In this document: positions 42,571-50,845 of the stretch, one piece after another
Layout: each line of letters starts with the position of its first letter
Numbering within the stretch: the stretch's first letter is position 1
Assembly (NCBI GenBank): GCA_963708455.1
Contig: CAVPSQ010000004.1
Span: 930,001 to 994,000, forward strand
Direction of reading: 5' to 3'
DNA: 64,000 nt
Source: CAIMUS01 sp963708455
GTDB lineage: Bacteria > Pseudomonadota > Gammaproteobacteria > Competibacterales > Competibacteraceae
Made by a program: the position numbers and the translations under genes
The notes under the pieces: generated by a model
What the model was told of the DNA's origin: nothing
The model's input: only the letters and a program-made list of their open reading frames with translations
The model's database searches: none

Positions 42571-43187
42571 GGCACCTGCTTCCCCTGGCCGCTATGCAGG
42601 GTATCGACCAGCAGCATGGCCTCTTCTTCCATGCGGATCACCAGCCCATCCACCTTGCCACACAAGTAACGGTAAAAGAGCAGGCTGGGAATGGCTACGA
42701 GCAAACCGCCAGCCGTGGTGATCAAGGCCTCGCCGATGCCGCCGGCCAGCAGACGGGGGTCGCCGGTACCCTGCAGCGTGATCACGTTGAACACCCGGAT
42801 CATGCCCAGCACGGTGCCCAGCAGTCCCAGTAGCGGAGAGATGGCCGCGATGGTGCCCAGAATATTGAGAAAACGCTCCAGCTCGTGCACCACCTGGCGA
42901 CCGGTATCTTCGATGCTTTCCTTGATAACCTCGCGACCGTTGCCGCGATTGAGCAGACCCGCCATCACCACCCGGCCCAGCGGCGAGGTCACGATCATCT
43001 TGTCCAGATCGAGTTCGGGAATCCGGCCGGACTTGGCCCAGGCATGCAGGGTGGCGACCAGATTGGCGGGCAGCACCTGGCGCCGCCGCAACGCCCACAG
43101 CCGTTCCAGGATAATAGCCAGTGCGGTCACCGAACAGGCGATGATCGGCCACATGACCCAGCCACCGGCTTCGATGATCGCAAGCAC
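42567..43187 (-). CDS. exbB: MotA/TolQ/ExbB family proton-channel protein
   Basis: This 206-residue inner-membrane protein is the ExbB partner of the ExbD at 42121. It has an N-terminal span (VMWPIIACSVTALAIILERLWALRR), a cytoplasmic loop with KSGRIPELDLDKMIVTSPLGRVVMAGL, and the conserved channel segment LNILGTIAAISPLLGLLGTVLGMI followed by LLAGGIGEALITTAGGLLVAIPSLLFY. It is the first gene of the exbB-exbD-lpxK-ycaR-kdsB operon, divergent from gshA across about 90 bases. Confidence 0.94.
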   Translation of the reverse strand: MLAIIEAGGWVMWPIIACSVTALAIILERLWALRRRQVLPANLVATLHAWAKSGRIPELDLDKMIVTSPLGRVVMAGLLNRGNGREVIKESIEDTGRQVVHELERFLNILGTIAAISPLLGLLGTVLGMIRVFNVITLQGTGDPRLLAGGIGEALITTAGGLLVAIPSLLFYRYLCGKVDGLVIRMEEEAMLLVDTLHSGQGKQVP

Positions 43188-43274
43188 TGTATTTTTAGGC
43201 GCGCTCGTGGAAAATGGGCCAGCAATGATACTTTATTTACTGAGCCGACTCCACTTGCCAGCGAGCCTACTGCC

Positions 43275-44864
43275 TTGTCACAATCCTGCGAACGACGTTT
43301 GAGCCGACTGCTCGCCGCCAGCCAGCACCACCTGTTGCGGGACCGCTGCATCGGTCTGGAAAAAGAAATCCTGCGCATGGCCCCGGACGGCCATATCGCC
43401 CAGACCCCGCATCCCGCCGCCCTGGGTGCGGCCCTGACGCATCCCTATATCACGACCGACTATTCGGAAGCGCTGCTGGAGTTCATCACGCCCCCCTGCG
43501 CCGAGCTGCAGGAGACCTGGCAATTCCTGAGCGACATCGGCCGCTTCGTGTACGACCGGATCGGCGCGGAAGAACTGTGGCCGGCCAGCATGCCCTGCGT
43601 GGTCACCGGTGACAGCAGCATTCCTATCGCCTGGTACGGCACCTCCAACGCCGGTTTCATGAAACACGTCTACCGGCGCGGCCTGGGTTATCGCTACGGC
43701 CGGATGATGCAGGTCATCGCCGGAGTGCACTTCAATTACTCGCTGTCCGACACCTTCTGGCGGGTGTTTCAGGAACAGGAACAGGATCGGCAGCCGTTGC
43801 AGGACTTTCGTTCCGAAGGTTATTTCCGGCTGATCCGCAATCTGCAACGCTACGGCTGGCTGATACCCTATCTGTTCGGCGCTTCGCCGGCCATCTGCAA
43901 ATCGTTCCTGGCGGGCATACCGACCGCTTTGCAGGAATTCGACGCCAACACGTATTTTCAACCCTACGGCACTTCGCTGCGCATGAGCGATATCGGTTAT
44001 ACCAACCGGCGTTCTAAAAAAACCGGGCTGGCGATTTCCTACGACGATCTGGCGCCCTACCTCGCCAGCCTGAACCGGGCACTGCGCACGCCCTGTCCCG
44101 AATACCAACAGCTGGGCGTGGTGGTGAACGGCGAATACCGGCAGTTGAACGCCAATCTGTTGCAGATCGAGAACGAGTATTACAGCACCGTGCGCCCGAA
44201 GCAGACGCCACGGGACAATGAAAAGCCGGTGCTGGCGCTGCGCCGCCGAGGGGTGCAGTACGTGGAGTTGCGCTCGCTGGATATCAGCCCATTTGATCCG
44301 CTCGGCGTCAACGAGGACGAATTGCGTTTCGTCGAAGCCTTGCTCGTCTACTGCCTGTTGCAGGACAGCCCCCGGATCGCCGCCGATGAGCAACAGGAAA
44401 TCGACGCCAACCAGTTGGCGGCGGCCAGCCAGGGACGTGATCCCGCACTGTGCTTGCGCCGCAACGGTCAGGCGTGGCGGTTATCAACCTGGGCGCTGGA
44501 AATCGCCGATAGCATGATAGGAATTTGTGAGGTTCTGGACGCCGGCGCCGAACAGGGTCCTTATTGGCAGGCGCTGGCGGCGCAACAAGCAGTCATGCGC
44601 GATCCCGAACGCACGCCGTCGGCCAGGGTTCTGGCCGACATGCAGCAACACAACGAGCCTTTCTTCCAGTGTGCCCGACGGATGGCGCAGCGCCACCGGG
44701 ATTATTTCCAGCGCCTGCCGCCACTGGCTCCCGAACGCGCCCGTTTGTTTGAACAGGAGGTGCGGCAGTCCTGGCGGCAACAGCGGGAGCTGGAAGCGGC
44801 CGACCGGATCTCATTTGCAGAATACCTGGAGCGCTATTTCACCCAGGATAACGGGATCACATAG
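43275..44864 (+). CDS. gshA: Glutamate-cysteine ligase
   Basis: GshA makes gamma-glutamylcysteine, the first step of glutathione synthesis. From the TTG at 43275 it has about 529 residues, close to the 518 of E. coli. Family blocks are GLEKEILRMAPDGHIAQTPHP, LTHPYITTDYSEALLEFITPP, NYSLSDTFWRVFQEQE, FLAGIPTALQEFDANTYFQPYGTSLRMSDIGYTN and EYYSTVRPKQ. The frame is open upstream to 42885, but there it runs antisense through exbB, so TTG at 43275 is the best supported start; it is the weakest part of this call. The partner gshB is at 48566-49534 on the other strand. Confidence 0.93.
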   Translation: MSQSCERRLSRLLAASQHHLLRDRCIGLEKEILRMAPDGHIAQTPHPAALGAALTHPYITTDYSEALLEFITPPCAELQETWQFLSDIGRFVYDRIGAEELWPASMPCVVTGDSSIPIAWYGTSNAGFMKHVYRRGLGYRYGRMMQVIAGVHFNYSLSDTFWRVFQEQEQDRQPLQDFRSEGYFRLIRNLQRYGWLIPYLFGASPAICKSFLAGIPTALQEFDANTYFQPYGTSLRMSDIGYTNRRSKKTGLAISYDDLAPYLASLNRALRTPCPEYQQLGVVVNGEYRQLNANLLQIENEYYSTVRPKQTPRDNEKPVLALRRRGVQYVELRSLDISPFDPLGVNEDELRFVEALLVYCLLQDSPRIAADEQQEIDANQLAAASQGRDPALCLRRNGQAWRLSTWALEIADSMIGICEVLDAGAEQGPYWQALAAQQAVMRDPERTPSARVLADMQQHNEPFFQCARRMAQRHRDYFQRLPPLAPERARLFEQEVRQSWRQQRELEAADRISFAEYLERYFTQDNGIT

Positions 44865-44952
44865 GTTGGTTAAGAGGCTGTACGGCTACCCACTGAAGGC
44901 GGGACCATCGCGTCGGTGTCCTTGCCGGCCTGCTGCGGTCAGTCTGCCCGAT

Positions 44953-44979
44953 CCTGGGAGCGCCGGCGTGCTCGCCGGC
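44953..44979. repeat. Single REP-like palindrome
   Basis: This 27-base element matches the left arm at 20354-20380 with one base changed in the loop (TGCT in place of TCCT). The stem GCCGGCG/CGCCGGC and the CCTGGGAGC tail are intact. It lies in the 170-base gap between gshA and rimO. No inverted partner is present here, so it is a single REP unit. It may terminate or stabilise the gshA transcript. Confidence 0.7.
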
Positions 44980-45035
44980 CCGGTGCGGTTAGCCGCCTCC
45001 GTTCGCATCACTTCACTGTCAACCAGGTAATCTCC

Positions 45036-46358
45036 ATGTCTTTCCCTGAACCCAAAGTCGGTTTCGTCAGTCTGGGCTGTCCCAAGGCGCTGGTGGATTC
45101 CGAACGGCTGCTCACCCGCCTGAAGGCCGCAGGCTACCGGATCGCGCCGACCTACGCCGAGGCTGATCTGGTGGTGATCAATACCTGCGGCTTCATCGAC
45201 AGCGCCGTCGAGGAGTCGCTGGATGCCATCGGCGAAGCGCTCACGGAAAACGGCCGGGTCATCGTGACCGGCTGTTTGGGCGCCCGGGCGGACCAGGTGC
45301 GCGACGCTTATCCGGACGTGCTGGCGGTGACCGGTCCCCATGCCTATGACCAGGTTATGGATGCCGTGCACCGCTATTTGCCGGCCCCGCGTGATCCTTG
45401 CACCAGCCTGCTGCCGCCGCAAGGCGTCAAGCTCACGCCCCGCCATTATGCCTATCTGAAAATCGCCGAAGGCTGCAACCATCGCTGTACGTTCTGCGTT
45501 ATCCCGCAGTTGCGCGGCGATTTGGTGAGCTTTCCCATCGGTCAGGTGATGCAGGAGGCCGAGCAGCTAGTCGCAGCGGGCGTCAAGGAACTGCTGCTCG
45601 TTTCCCAGGACACCAGCGCCTACGGGACCGATGTCAGATACCGCACCGGTTTCTGGCAAGGCCGACCGCTCAAAACCCATCTTACGGCCCTCGCCCGGGC
45701 GCTGGGTGAATTGGACGTGTGGGTGCGACTGCATTATGTCTATCCCTATCCCCAGGTGGACGAGCTGCTCCCGTTGATGGCGGAGGGCCGGATTCTGCCC
45801 TACCTGGACGCACCCCTGCAGCATGCCAGTCCCCGCATCCTGAAGGCGATGAAGCGTCCGGCCAATGCCGAAAATACCCTGGAGCGCCTGCGCCGCTGGC
45901 GGGACATCTGCCCCGAGCTGACCCTGCGCAGCACTTTCATCGTCGGCTTTCCCGGCGAAACCGAGGACGATTTCAAGCAGTTGCTGGACTTTCTGGAGGC
46001 GGCGCAACTGGACCGGGTGGGCTGTTTCACCTATTCGCCGGTGGCGGGTGCTGCGGCCAACCACCTGCCTGACGCCGTACCCGAAACAATCAAACAGGAG
46101 CGGCAGGCGCGCCTGATGGCACTCCAGGCTGACATCAGCGCTGCCGGATTGCAGCGGAAAATCGGTCGCACGCTGACCGTGCTGGTGGATGAAACTGCGG
46201 GAGATGAAGCCGTCGCCCGCAGCAGCGCCGATGCGCCGGAGATAGACGGGCTGGTGTATATCGAAGACAGCAGCGGTTTGACGGCAGGCGAGTTCGCGCA
46301 GGTACGGATCATCGACGCCGACCAGCACGATCTCTATGCGGCGCTCATAGCCGGGTAG
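45036..46358 (+). CDS. rimO: Ribosomal protein S12 methylthiotransferase RimO
   Basis: RimO is a radical SAM enzyme that adds a methylthio group to Asp88/89 of ribosomal protein S12. It has 440 residues from the ATG at 45036. The N-terminal cluster cysteines are Cys15, Cys51 and Cys80 (SLGCPKALVDSE, NTCGFID, TGCLGAR). The radical SAM cysteines are Cys147, Cys151 and Cys154 (EGCNHRCTFC). The TRAM domain is at the C-terminus. Residues TSAYGTDV and LRSTFIVGFPGETE are family-typical. It is convergent with ruvX, two bases away. Confidence 0.96.
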   Translation: MSFPEPKVGFVSLGCPKALVDSERLLTRLKAAGYRIAPTYAEADLVVINTCGFIDSAVEESLDAIGEALTENGRVIVTGCLGARADQVRDAYPDVLAVTGPHAYDQVMDAVHRYLPAPRDPCTSLLPPQGVKLTPRHYAYLKIAEGCNHRCTFCVIPQLRGDLVSFPIGQVMQEAEQLVAAGVKELLLVSQDTSAYGTDVRYRTGFWQGRPLKTHLTALARALGELDVWVRLHYVYPYPQVDELLPLMAEGRILPYLDAPLQHASPRILKAMKRPANAENTLERLRRWRDICPELTLRSTFIVGFPGETEDDFKQLLDFLEAAQLDRVGCFTYSPVAGAAANHLPDAVPETIKQERQARLMALQADISAAGLQRKIGRTLTVLVDETAGDEAVARSSADAPEIDGLVYIEDSSGLTAGEFAQVRIIDADQHDLYAALIAG

Positions 46359-46360
46359 CG

Positions 46361-46804
46361 TTAGCGACCGGTTGCTTGATCGAGCCAGCTTTGCAGAATC
46401 AGCGCGGCGGCCAGGGCATCGACCGTGAGCCTGCCGCCAGCGGTGCGTATCCCTTGTGCCGCCGCCCAGGTGGCGGCCTCATTGGAGGAAAGGCGTTCAT
46501 CGATGGTGGCGACGGTCAGGCCATAACGCCCCTGCAACTGGCGGCTGAAATGCAGGGCGGCGGTGGTGACGGCGTTATCGCTGCCATCGGCGTGGCGGGG
46601 CACTCCCACGACCAGCAATTGCGGGCGCCACTGCTGGATCAGGCGCGCGATGCCGTCCCAGTCCGGACGGCCGTTGCGTGTCTTCACAGTGACCAGGGGA
46701 CTGGCGGTCGCTGTCAATTCCTGGCCGACGGCCACGCCGATACGAACCCGGCCGAAATCGAAGCCCATCACCGTGCGGGGACGGCTGACTGGCGGGGCGG
46801 TCAT
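46361..46804 (-). CDS. ruvX: Holliday-junction resolvase-like RuvX (YqgF)
   Basis: This 147-residue RNase H-fold protein acts in 16S rRNA 5'-end maturation and is related to Holliday junction resolvases. The catalytic motif GFDFGRVRIGVAVGQ with the Asp is near residue 15. Further marks are VVGVPRHADGS, TIDERLSSNEA and LTVDALAAALILQSWLD. It follows yqgE by three bases, giving the tonB-yqgE-ruvX run that is common in this class. Confidence 0.94.
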   Translation of the reverse strand: MTAPPVSRPRTVMGFDFGRVRIGVAVGQELTATASPLVTVKTRNGRPDWDGIARLIQQWRPQLLVVGVPRHADGSDNAVTTAALHFSRQLQGRYGLTVATIDERLSSNEAATWAAAQGIRTAGGRLTVDALAAALILQSWLDQATGR

Positions 46805-46807
46805 GGC

Positions 46808-47371
46808 TCAGGCGTGGCCGACAGCGCCGGAGAGCAGATTCAAATCCACGCCCAGCAACGCCGCCGCCGCCGTCCAGCGTTGTTCGCTGGGAGTCTGAAA
46901 CAGGATGTCCGGGTCGAAAGGAGTGCAGAGCCAGGCGTTGTGCGTCATTTCCTGCTCCAACTGGCCGGGTCCCCAGCCGGCATAGCCCAGCGCAACCAGG
47001 GCATGCTTGAACCCTTCGCCACACGCCACAGCGTGCAGAATATCCCGCGACGTGGTGATGCCGATGCTGTCAGTGACGCGCAGCGTGGCGCCCCACCGGC
47101 CCACCGGGGTATGCACGACGAAGCCCTGTTCGGGCTGCACCGGCCCGCCGGCGTAGATGGGCATGGCGGCGATATCGGAGCGGGCGACGGGAACCTGCAA
47201 GTGATTCAGCAATTCCCCTATGGTCAGGCTCAGCGGACGGTTGATCACGATGCCTAGGGCGCCATTGCTGTTGTGCTCGCCGATGAAGGTCACTGTCTGA
47301 TAAAAGTTCGGGTCCGCCAGATTGGGCATGGCGATCAGAAAGCGGTTGCTGAGATAGCCGGATTCGATCAT
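46808..47371 (-). CDS. yqgE: YqgE/AlgH family protein
   Basis: This 187-residue protein of the UPF0301 family begins, from the ATG at 47371, MIESGYLSNRFLIAMPNLADPNFYQTVTFIGEHNSNGALGIVINRP, which matches the YqgE N-terminus exactly. Later blocks are VYAGGPVQPEQGFVVH-like sequence, LVALGYAGWGPGQLEQEM and a C-terminal Trp-rich part. A start twelve codons upstream adds a non-family leader. It acts in transcriptional or envelope control of unknown mechanism. It sits between tonB and ruvX. Confidence 0.93.
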   Translation of the reverse strand: MIESGYLSNRFLIAMPNLADPNFYQTVTFIGEHNSNGALGIVINRPLSLTIGELLNHLQVPVARSDIAAMPIYAGGPVQPEQGFVVHTPVGRWGATLRVTDSIGITTSRDILHAVACGEGFKHALVALGYAGWGPGQLEQEMTHNAWLCTPFDPDILFQTPSEQRWTAAAALLGVDLNLLSGAVGHA

Positions 47372-47420
47372 ATTCTGTAACAGCGTAACGTGTGGACGGC
47401 TGTACAAGCCTCGATCGGGA

Positions 47421-48545
47421 TTATTCGCTCACTAGTCTTCCCTGTTTGAATTTCCATTGCCTTACGATACGCAAGGTGGTGACGCGGCGGCGCAATTCGA
47501 CAGGGAATGGCGCATACGGGGCCGCCTGGTAAACCATAGCGCGGGCGGCCGCATCCACCGCTTGATGTCCGGATGAGCGTAACACGGTGATGCTTTGTAC
47601 GCTACCGTCAGCCCTGATGACCACCGCCAGGATGGGACCGCTGGTCAGGTTAAGCTGCACTGCTTCCGGCGGGATAACGCCGCTGCGCTCCACCCGGTGC
47701 GCCCAGTTTTCTTCGTAGAAACGTTGCAGGGTAAGGGTGGCGGCATCGCTCTTTTTCTGCTCCGAGGGAATGCCTGCCGGCAGTTCGGCGGCTGTCTCGC
47801 GGCGCGCCATGTCCAGACCGCGCTCCAGTAAATCCGAACCGCTGAGGTGGGATCGAGCCACCGATTTTGCCGTTGTTCCCGCCGCCCCGGATCTGGATGG
47901 AGCGGTTGGGGCGACACCTTGCGCTGCGCTTGCCAGCCCCGAGGCCTGGGTTGAGGCGGGTTTGGGGGGTGGCAGCGGGGCCACTTTTTGCAAGCCTGCC
48001 TGGTCCTCACGCTCCGTCTGGCGTGGCGCCGGTCTGACCGGTGCGGGCGGCGGTGTGGTCTTGACAGTCGGTCGTTCGGCCGGAGCGGGAGCGGCTTTGG
48101 GGGGCGCCGCCGGACGGGTCAGCGGCGCAGCAGGCCGGTGTTGTACGGGCGCGGCCGAGGGTTGCGGGGCGAGCGCCGCCGGCTCGGGAGGCGTAACCGA
48201 AGTGGGCGGGCTGGGGGCCGTCGGTGCGGGGATTGGGACAGGAGCGGGCGAACTGGGGGAAAGGAAGGTTGGCGGCAGCATGGCCAGGGAAGGACCGGTC
48301 TCTTGGTCCGCCGGTGGGACAAGCGCCTCTGCAACTGCGCCGCTGTCCTGCGCCGCCTCGCCCGGGCCTGCCGGTGCATCTTCCGGAAGCTCGAAAAAAC
48401 TCACCGCGAAATTCAAGCTTAGTTCCCCCGGCGATTCGGGCGGCCACCCGTCGAATCGCAGACCGAAAATAAGCAGGCCATGCAGGGCCAGAGCCAGCAA
48501 TAACGCTACGGTCAGGCGCGGATTCTCGTGAGTGACAGGATTCAT
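47421..48545 (-). CDS. tonB: TonB-family energy transducer
   Basis: This 374-residue protein has a single N-terminal membrane anchor (LTVALLLALALHGLLIFGLRF), a long proline/alanine/serine-rich periplasmic spacer (about residues 50-265) and a C-terminal TonB domain (LTSGPILAVVIRADGSVQSITVLRSSGHQAVDAAARAMVYQAAPYAPFP). In Pseudomonas the tonB3 gene in this same place next to gshB and pilG is needed for twitching motility, so a link to the downstream Pil-Chp operon is plausible. It lies between gshB and yqgE. Confidence 0.9.
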   Translation of the reverse strand: MNPVTHENPRLTVALLLALALHGLLIFGLRFDGWPPESPGELSLNFAVSFFELPEDAPAGPGEAAQDSGAVAEALVPPADQETGPSLAMLPPTFLSPSSPAPVPIPAPTAPSPPTSVTPPEPAALAPQPSAAPVQHRPAAPLTRPAAPPKAAPAPAERPTVKTTPPPAPVRPAPRQTEREDQAGLQKVAPLPPPKPASTQASGLASAAQGVAPTAPSRSGAAGTTAKSVARSHLSGSDLLERGLDMARRETAAELPAGIPSEQKKSDAATLTLQRFYEENWAHRVERSGVIPPEAVQLNLTSGPILAVVIRADGSVQSITVLRSSGHQAVDAAARAMVYQAAPYAPFPVELRRRVTTLRIVRQWKFKQGRLVSE

Positions 48546-48565
48546 GCGACCGGAGCGCAGGCCGA

Positions 48566-49534
48566 TCACAGGGGAGGGGAGCGGTCGACCCGCAGGCGCT
48601 GTTCCAGGACCTGCATCAATTGACTGCCGATATCCAGGCCGAACTGGGCGTCCAGTTCGCGGGCACAGGTTGGACTGGTGACGTTGATTTCGGTCAGATA
48701 GTCGCCGATCACATCCAGACCGACGAACAGCAATCCCATGCGCTGCAGCGTGGGGCCTACCTGGGCGCAAATCCAGCGATCGCGCTCGCTCAGTTCCACC
48801 CCGACGCCGTGCCCGCCGGCAGCCAGGTTGGCGCGTGTTTCGCCCGCCGCCGGGATGCGGGCCAGGGCGTAGGGTATAGGTTCTCCGTCGATCAGCAGAA
48901 TCCGTTTGTCACCGGCGACCACTTCGGCAATATAGCGTTGCGCCATGATGAGCCGGTGGCCGTGACTGGTCAGCGTTTCCACGATGACGTTCACGTTGGG
49001 ATCAGCGCGGCGCAGCCGGAATACGGAGGCTCCGCCCATGCTGTCCAATGGCTTGACGATGATATCGCCGTGTTCGCTCAAAAATCCCTTTATCCTGCCC
49101 ATATCCCGGCTGACCAGCGTAGCGGGGCAGCAGTGTGGAAAGAGGCAGGTGAACAGCTTCTCGTTGGCGTCGCGCAGGCTGTGCGGCCGGTTCACCACCA
49201 GGGTGCCGGCTTGTTCGACCAGTTCCAGCAGATAAGTCGTGTAGAGGTATTCCATATCGAAGGGAGGATCCTTGCGCATCAATATGATGTCCAGCCGCGA
49301 CAGCGGCAGTTCCTGTTCACCCTGGAAGTCGAACCAGTCGCTTGGGTCATCCCGCACCCGGAGCAGCCGCGTGCGGCCGCAGACCTGGCCGTCCCGCAGG
49401 TAGAGATCCCCTTGTTCCAGATAATGCAGGCTCCAGCCGCGCGCCTGAGCGGCCAGCAGCATGGCGAAAGTGGTGTCTTTTTTGATGGTGATGGTGGCAA
49501 TAGGATCCATCACAACGCCCAGTTGCACAGTCAT
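48566..49534 (-). CDS. gshB: Glutathione synthetase
   Basis: GshB joins gamma-glutamylcysteine and glycine to complete glutathione. It has 322 residues from the ATG at 49534. It begins MDPIATITIKKDTTFAMLLAAQ shortly after the start. ATP-grasp motifs are RKDPPFDMEYLYTTYLLE, NRPHSLRDANEKLF, ILVKPLD-like IIVKPLDSMGGASVFRL and GDKRILLIDGEPIPYALARIP, ending DVIGDYLTEINVTSPT. It is divergent from pilG, with about 280 bases between. Confidence 0.96.
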   Translation of the reverse strand: MTVQLGVVMDPIATITIKKDTTFAMLLAAQARGWSLHYLEQGDLYLRDGQVCGRTRLLRVRDDPSDWFDFQGEQELPLSRLDIILMRKDPPFDMEYLYTTYLLELVEQAGTLVVNRPHSLRDANEKLFTCLFPHCCPATLVSRDMGRIKGFLSEHGDIIVKPLDSMGGASVFRLRRADPNVNVIVETLTSHGHRLIMAQRYIAEVVAGDKRILLIDGEPIPYALARIPAAGETRANLAAGGHGVGVELSERDRWICAQVGPTLQRMGLLFVGLDVIGDYLTEINVTSPTCARELDAQFGLDIGSQLMQVLEQRLRVDRSPPL

Positions 49535-49813
49535 CAGCGAACTTCCGGTCGGAGCGTTAACGGTTCGGCAAGCGCGCTCGCTGCAGAGAGCGGGATTGCG
49601 GCATGGGAAACATCTACCTGTCCTGAACGGCATGCGTCCATACTCTAGCGTAACACAGGCAATGATGGATATGATTGCGCCAACAGATTTCGCATCGCCT
49701 TAATTTTAGTTATAGAACGCTCACTCGGCGCGTCCTTGCGGAGAATGCGGATGGATTCCGGCAGCAGCGTGATTAATGGAGGACGTGGGCAGGCTGACAG
49801 TGCAGGAAAAGGC

Positions 49814-50185
49814 ATGAACGCGATTAAAGTCATGGTGGTGGATGACAGTGTAACTATCAGACGCACGGCGGAAACCCTCCTGAGCGGTGAAGGTTATACG
49901 GTGATTACGGCCGGAGATGGTTTCGAGGCGTTGTCAAAAATTGTCGATCACCGTCCGAATATCATTTTTCTGGATGTTATGATGCCCCGACTGGATGGTT
50001 ACCAGACCTGTGCGGTAATCAAGAACAACCGTGTGTTCCGGGAAATACCCGTGGTTATGTTATCCAGCAAGGACGGCATCTTCGACAAGGCGCGCGGTAG
50101 GTTGGCCGGCTCCGAACAGTTCGTGACCAAACCGTTCACCAAGGAAGATCTGCTGCAAGCGATCCAGCGTTACGTGCGCCTGTAG
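49814..50185 (+). CDS. pilG: Twitching motility response regulator PilG
   Basis: PilG is a single-domain CheY-like receiver that controls type IV pilus extension. From the ATG at 49814 it has 123 residues. It begins IKVMVVDDSVTIRRTAETLL (acidic pocket Asp pair). The phosphoacceptor Asp is in IIFLDVMMPRLDGY, and MLSSKD and VTKPF carry the Ser/Thr and Lys. An AGGAAAAGG site lies upstream. Normally pilH follows; here the next gene is pilI. Confidence 0.94.
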   Translation: MNAIKVMVVDDSVTIRRTAETLLSGEGYTVITAGDGFEALSKIVDHRPNIIFLDVMMPRLDGYQTCAVIKNNRVFREIPVVMLSSKDGIFDKARGRLAGSEQFVTKPFTKEDLLQAIQRYVRL

Positions 50186-50244
50186 TCCCGCCGCAGAGCC
50201 CGGTGTTGCGTTGCAGCGACCGCCCAGCAAAACGAGCAGACTGT

Positions 50245-50790
50245 GTGACCAGCGAGACCGCTTTACAACCCTTCGAGCTATTGCTCGCTATCGATAAACG
50301 TAATCGCGACCAGTTTGCCCTGTCCGCCGCGCCGGCTCCGTCCGGCAGCGTAACAGGGCACCTGGCGGTGCGGATCGGTGCGTGGAACCTGCTGTTTTCC
50401 ATGGCAGAAGTAGCGGAGATCATACCCGTGCCGCGGATCACTCGGGTTCCCGGTGTCAAAACGTGGTTGCTGGGTATCGCCAATCTACGTGGTGCGGTTA
50501 TGGCGGTGGCCGACCTACAGGCCTTTCTGCTGGGGGAAGAGGCGAGTCTGACGCCCGGCAGCCGGTTACTGGTGGTTCGTGCGGGTGAGTGGAGTTATGG
50601 TCTGCTGGTGGATGAAATCCTGGGCATGCGGCAGTGCGGTTTGAACAGTGAACCCACTCTTGCCGACCGTATACCGGCTGCGTTCCATTCCTATAGCAGC
50701 GATTGCTTTGCCAGTGAACAAAAACTATGGTTATGTTTTAGCGTCGCTCGTCTGCTCGACGATCCCCGGTTTTTACAGGCGGTCGTTTGA
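50245..50790 (+). CDS. pilI: CheW-like twitching motility protein PilI
   Basis: PilI is a CheW-domain coupling protein that links PilJ to ChpA. From the GTG at 50245 it has 181 residues; a further GTG at 50203 is possible. The CheW core is LAVRIGAWNLLFSMAEVAEIIPVPRITRVPGVKTWLLGIANLRGAVMAVADLQAFL, followed by VDEILGMRQCGLN and a C-terminal ALFSVARL-type motif. It lies between pilG and pilJ as in Pseudomonas, except that pilH is absent. Confidence 0.9.
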   Translation: MTSETALQPFELLLAIDKRNRDQFALSAAPAPSGSVTGHLAVRIGAWNLLFSMAEVAEIIPVPRITRVPGVKTWLLGIANLRGAVMAVADLQAFLLGEEASLTPGSRLLVVRAGEWSYGLLVDEILGMRQCGLNSEPTLADRIPAAFHSYSSDCFASEQKLWLCFSVARLLDDPRFLQAVV

Positions 50791-50845
50791 ATCAGCCTCG
50801 CTCATTGCAGTTTCATTGCGGTAGCGTTGGGGAGTTAGATAACCA

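Noticed and set aside
42885..43274. Long upstream extension of the gshA frame
   Set aside because: It runs antisense through exbB and gives non-family sequence; the GshA family N-terminus begins near the TTG at 43275.
47737..48531. A 264-residue plus-strand frame rich in glycine, alanine and serine
   Set aside because: It is antisense to the proline-rich spacer of tonB; such GC-rich repeats open all frames.
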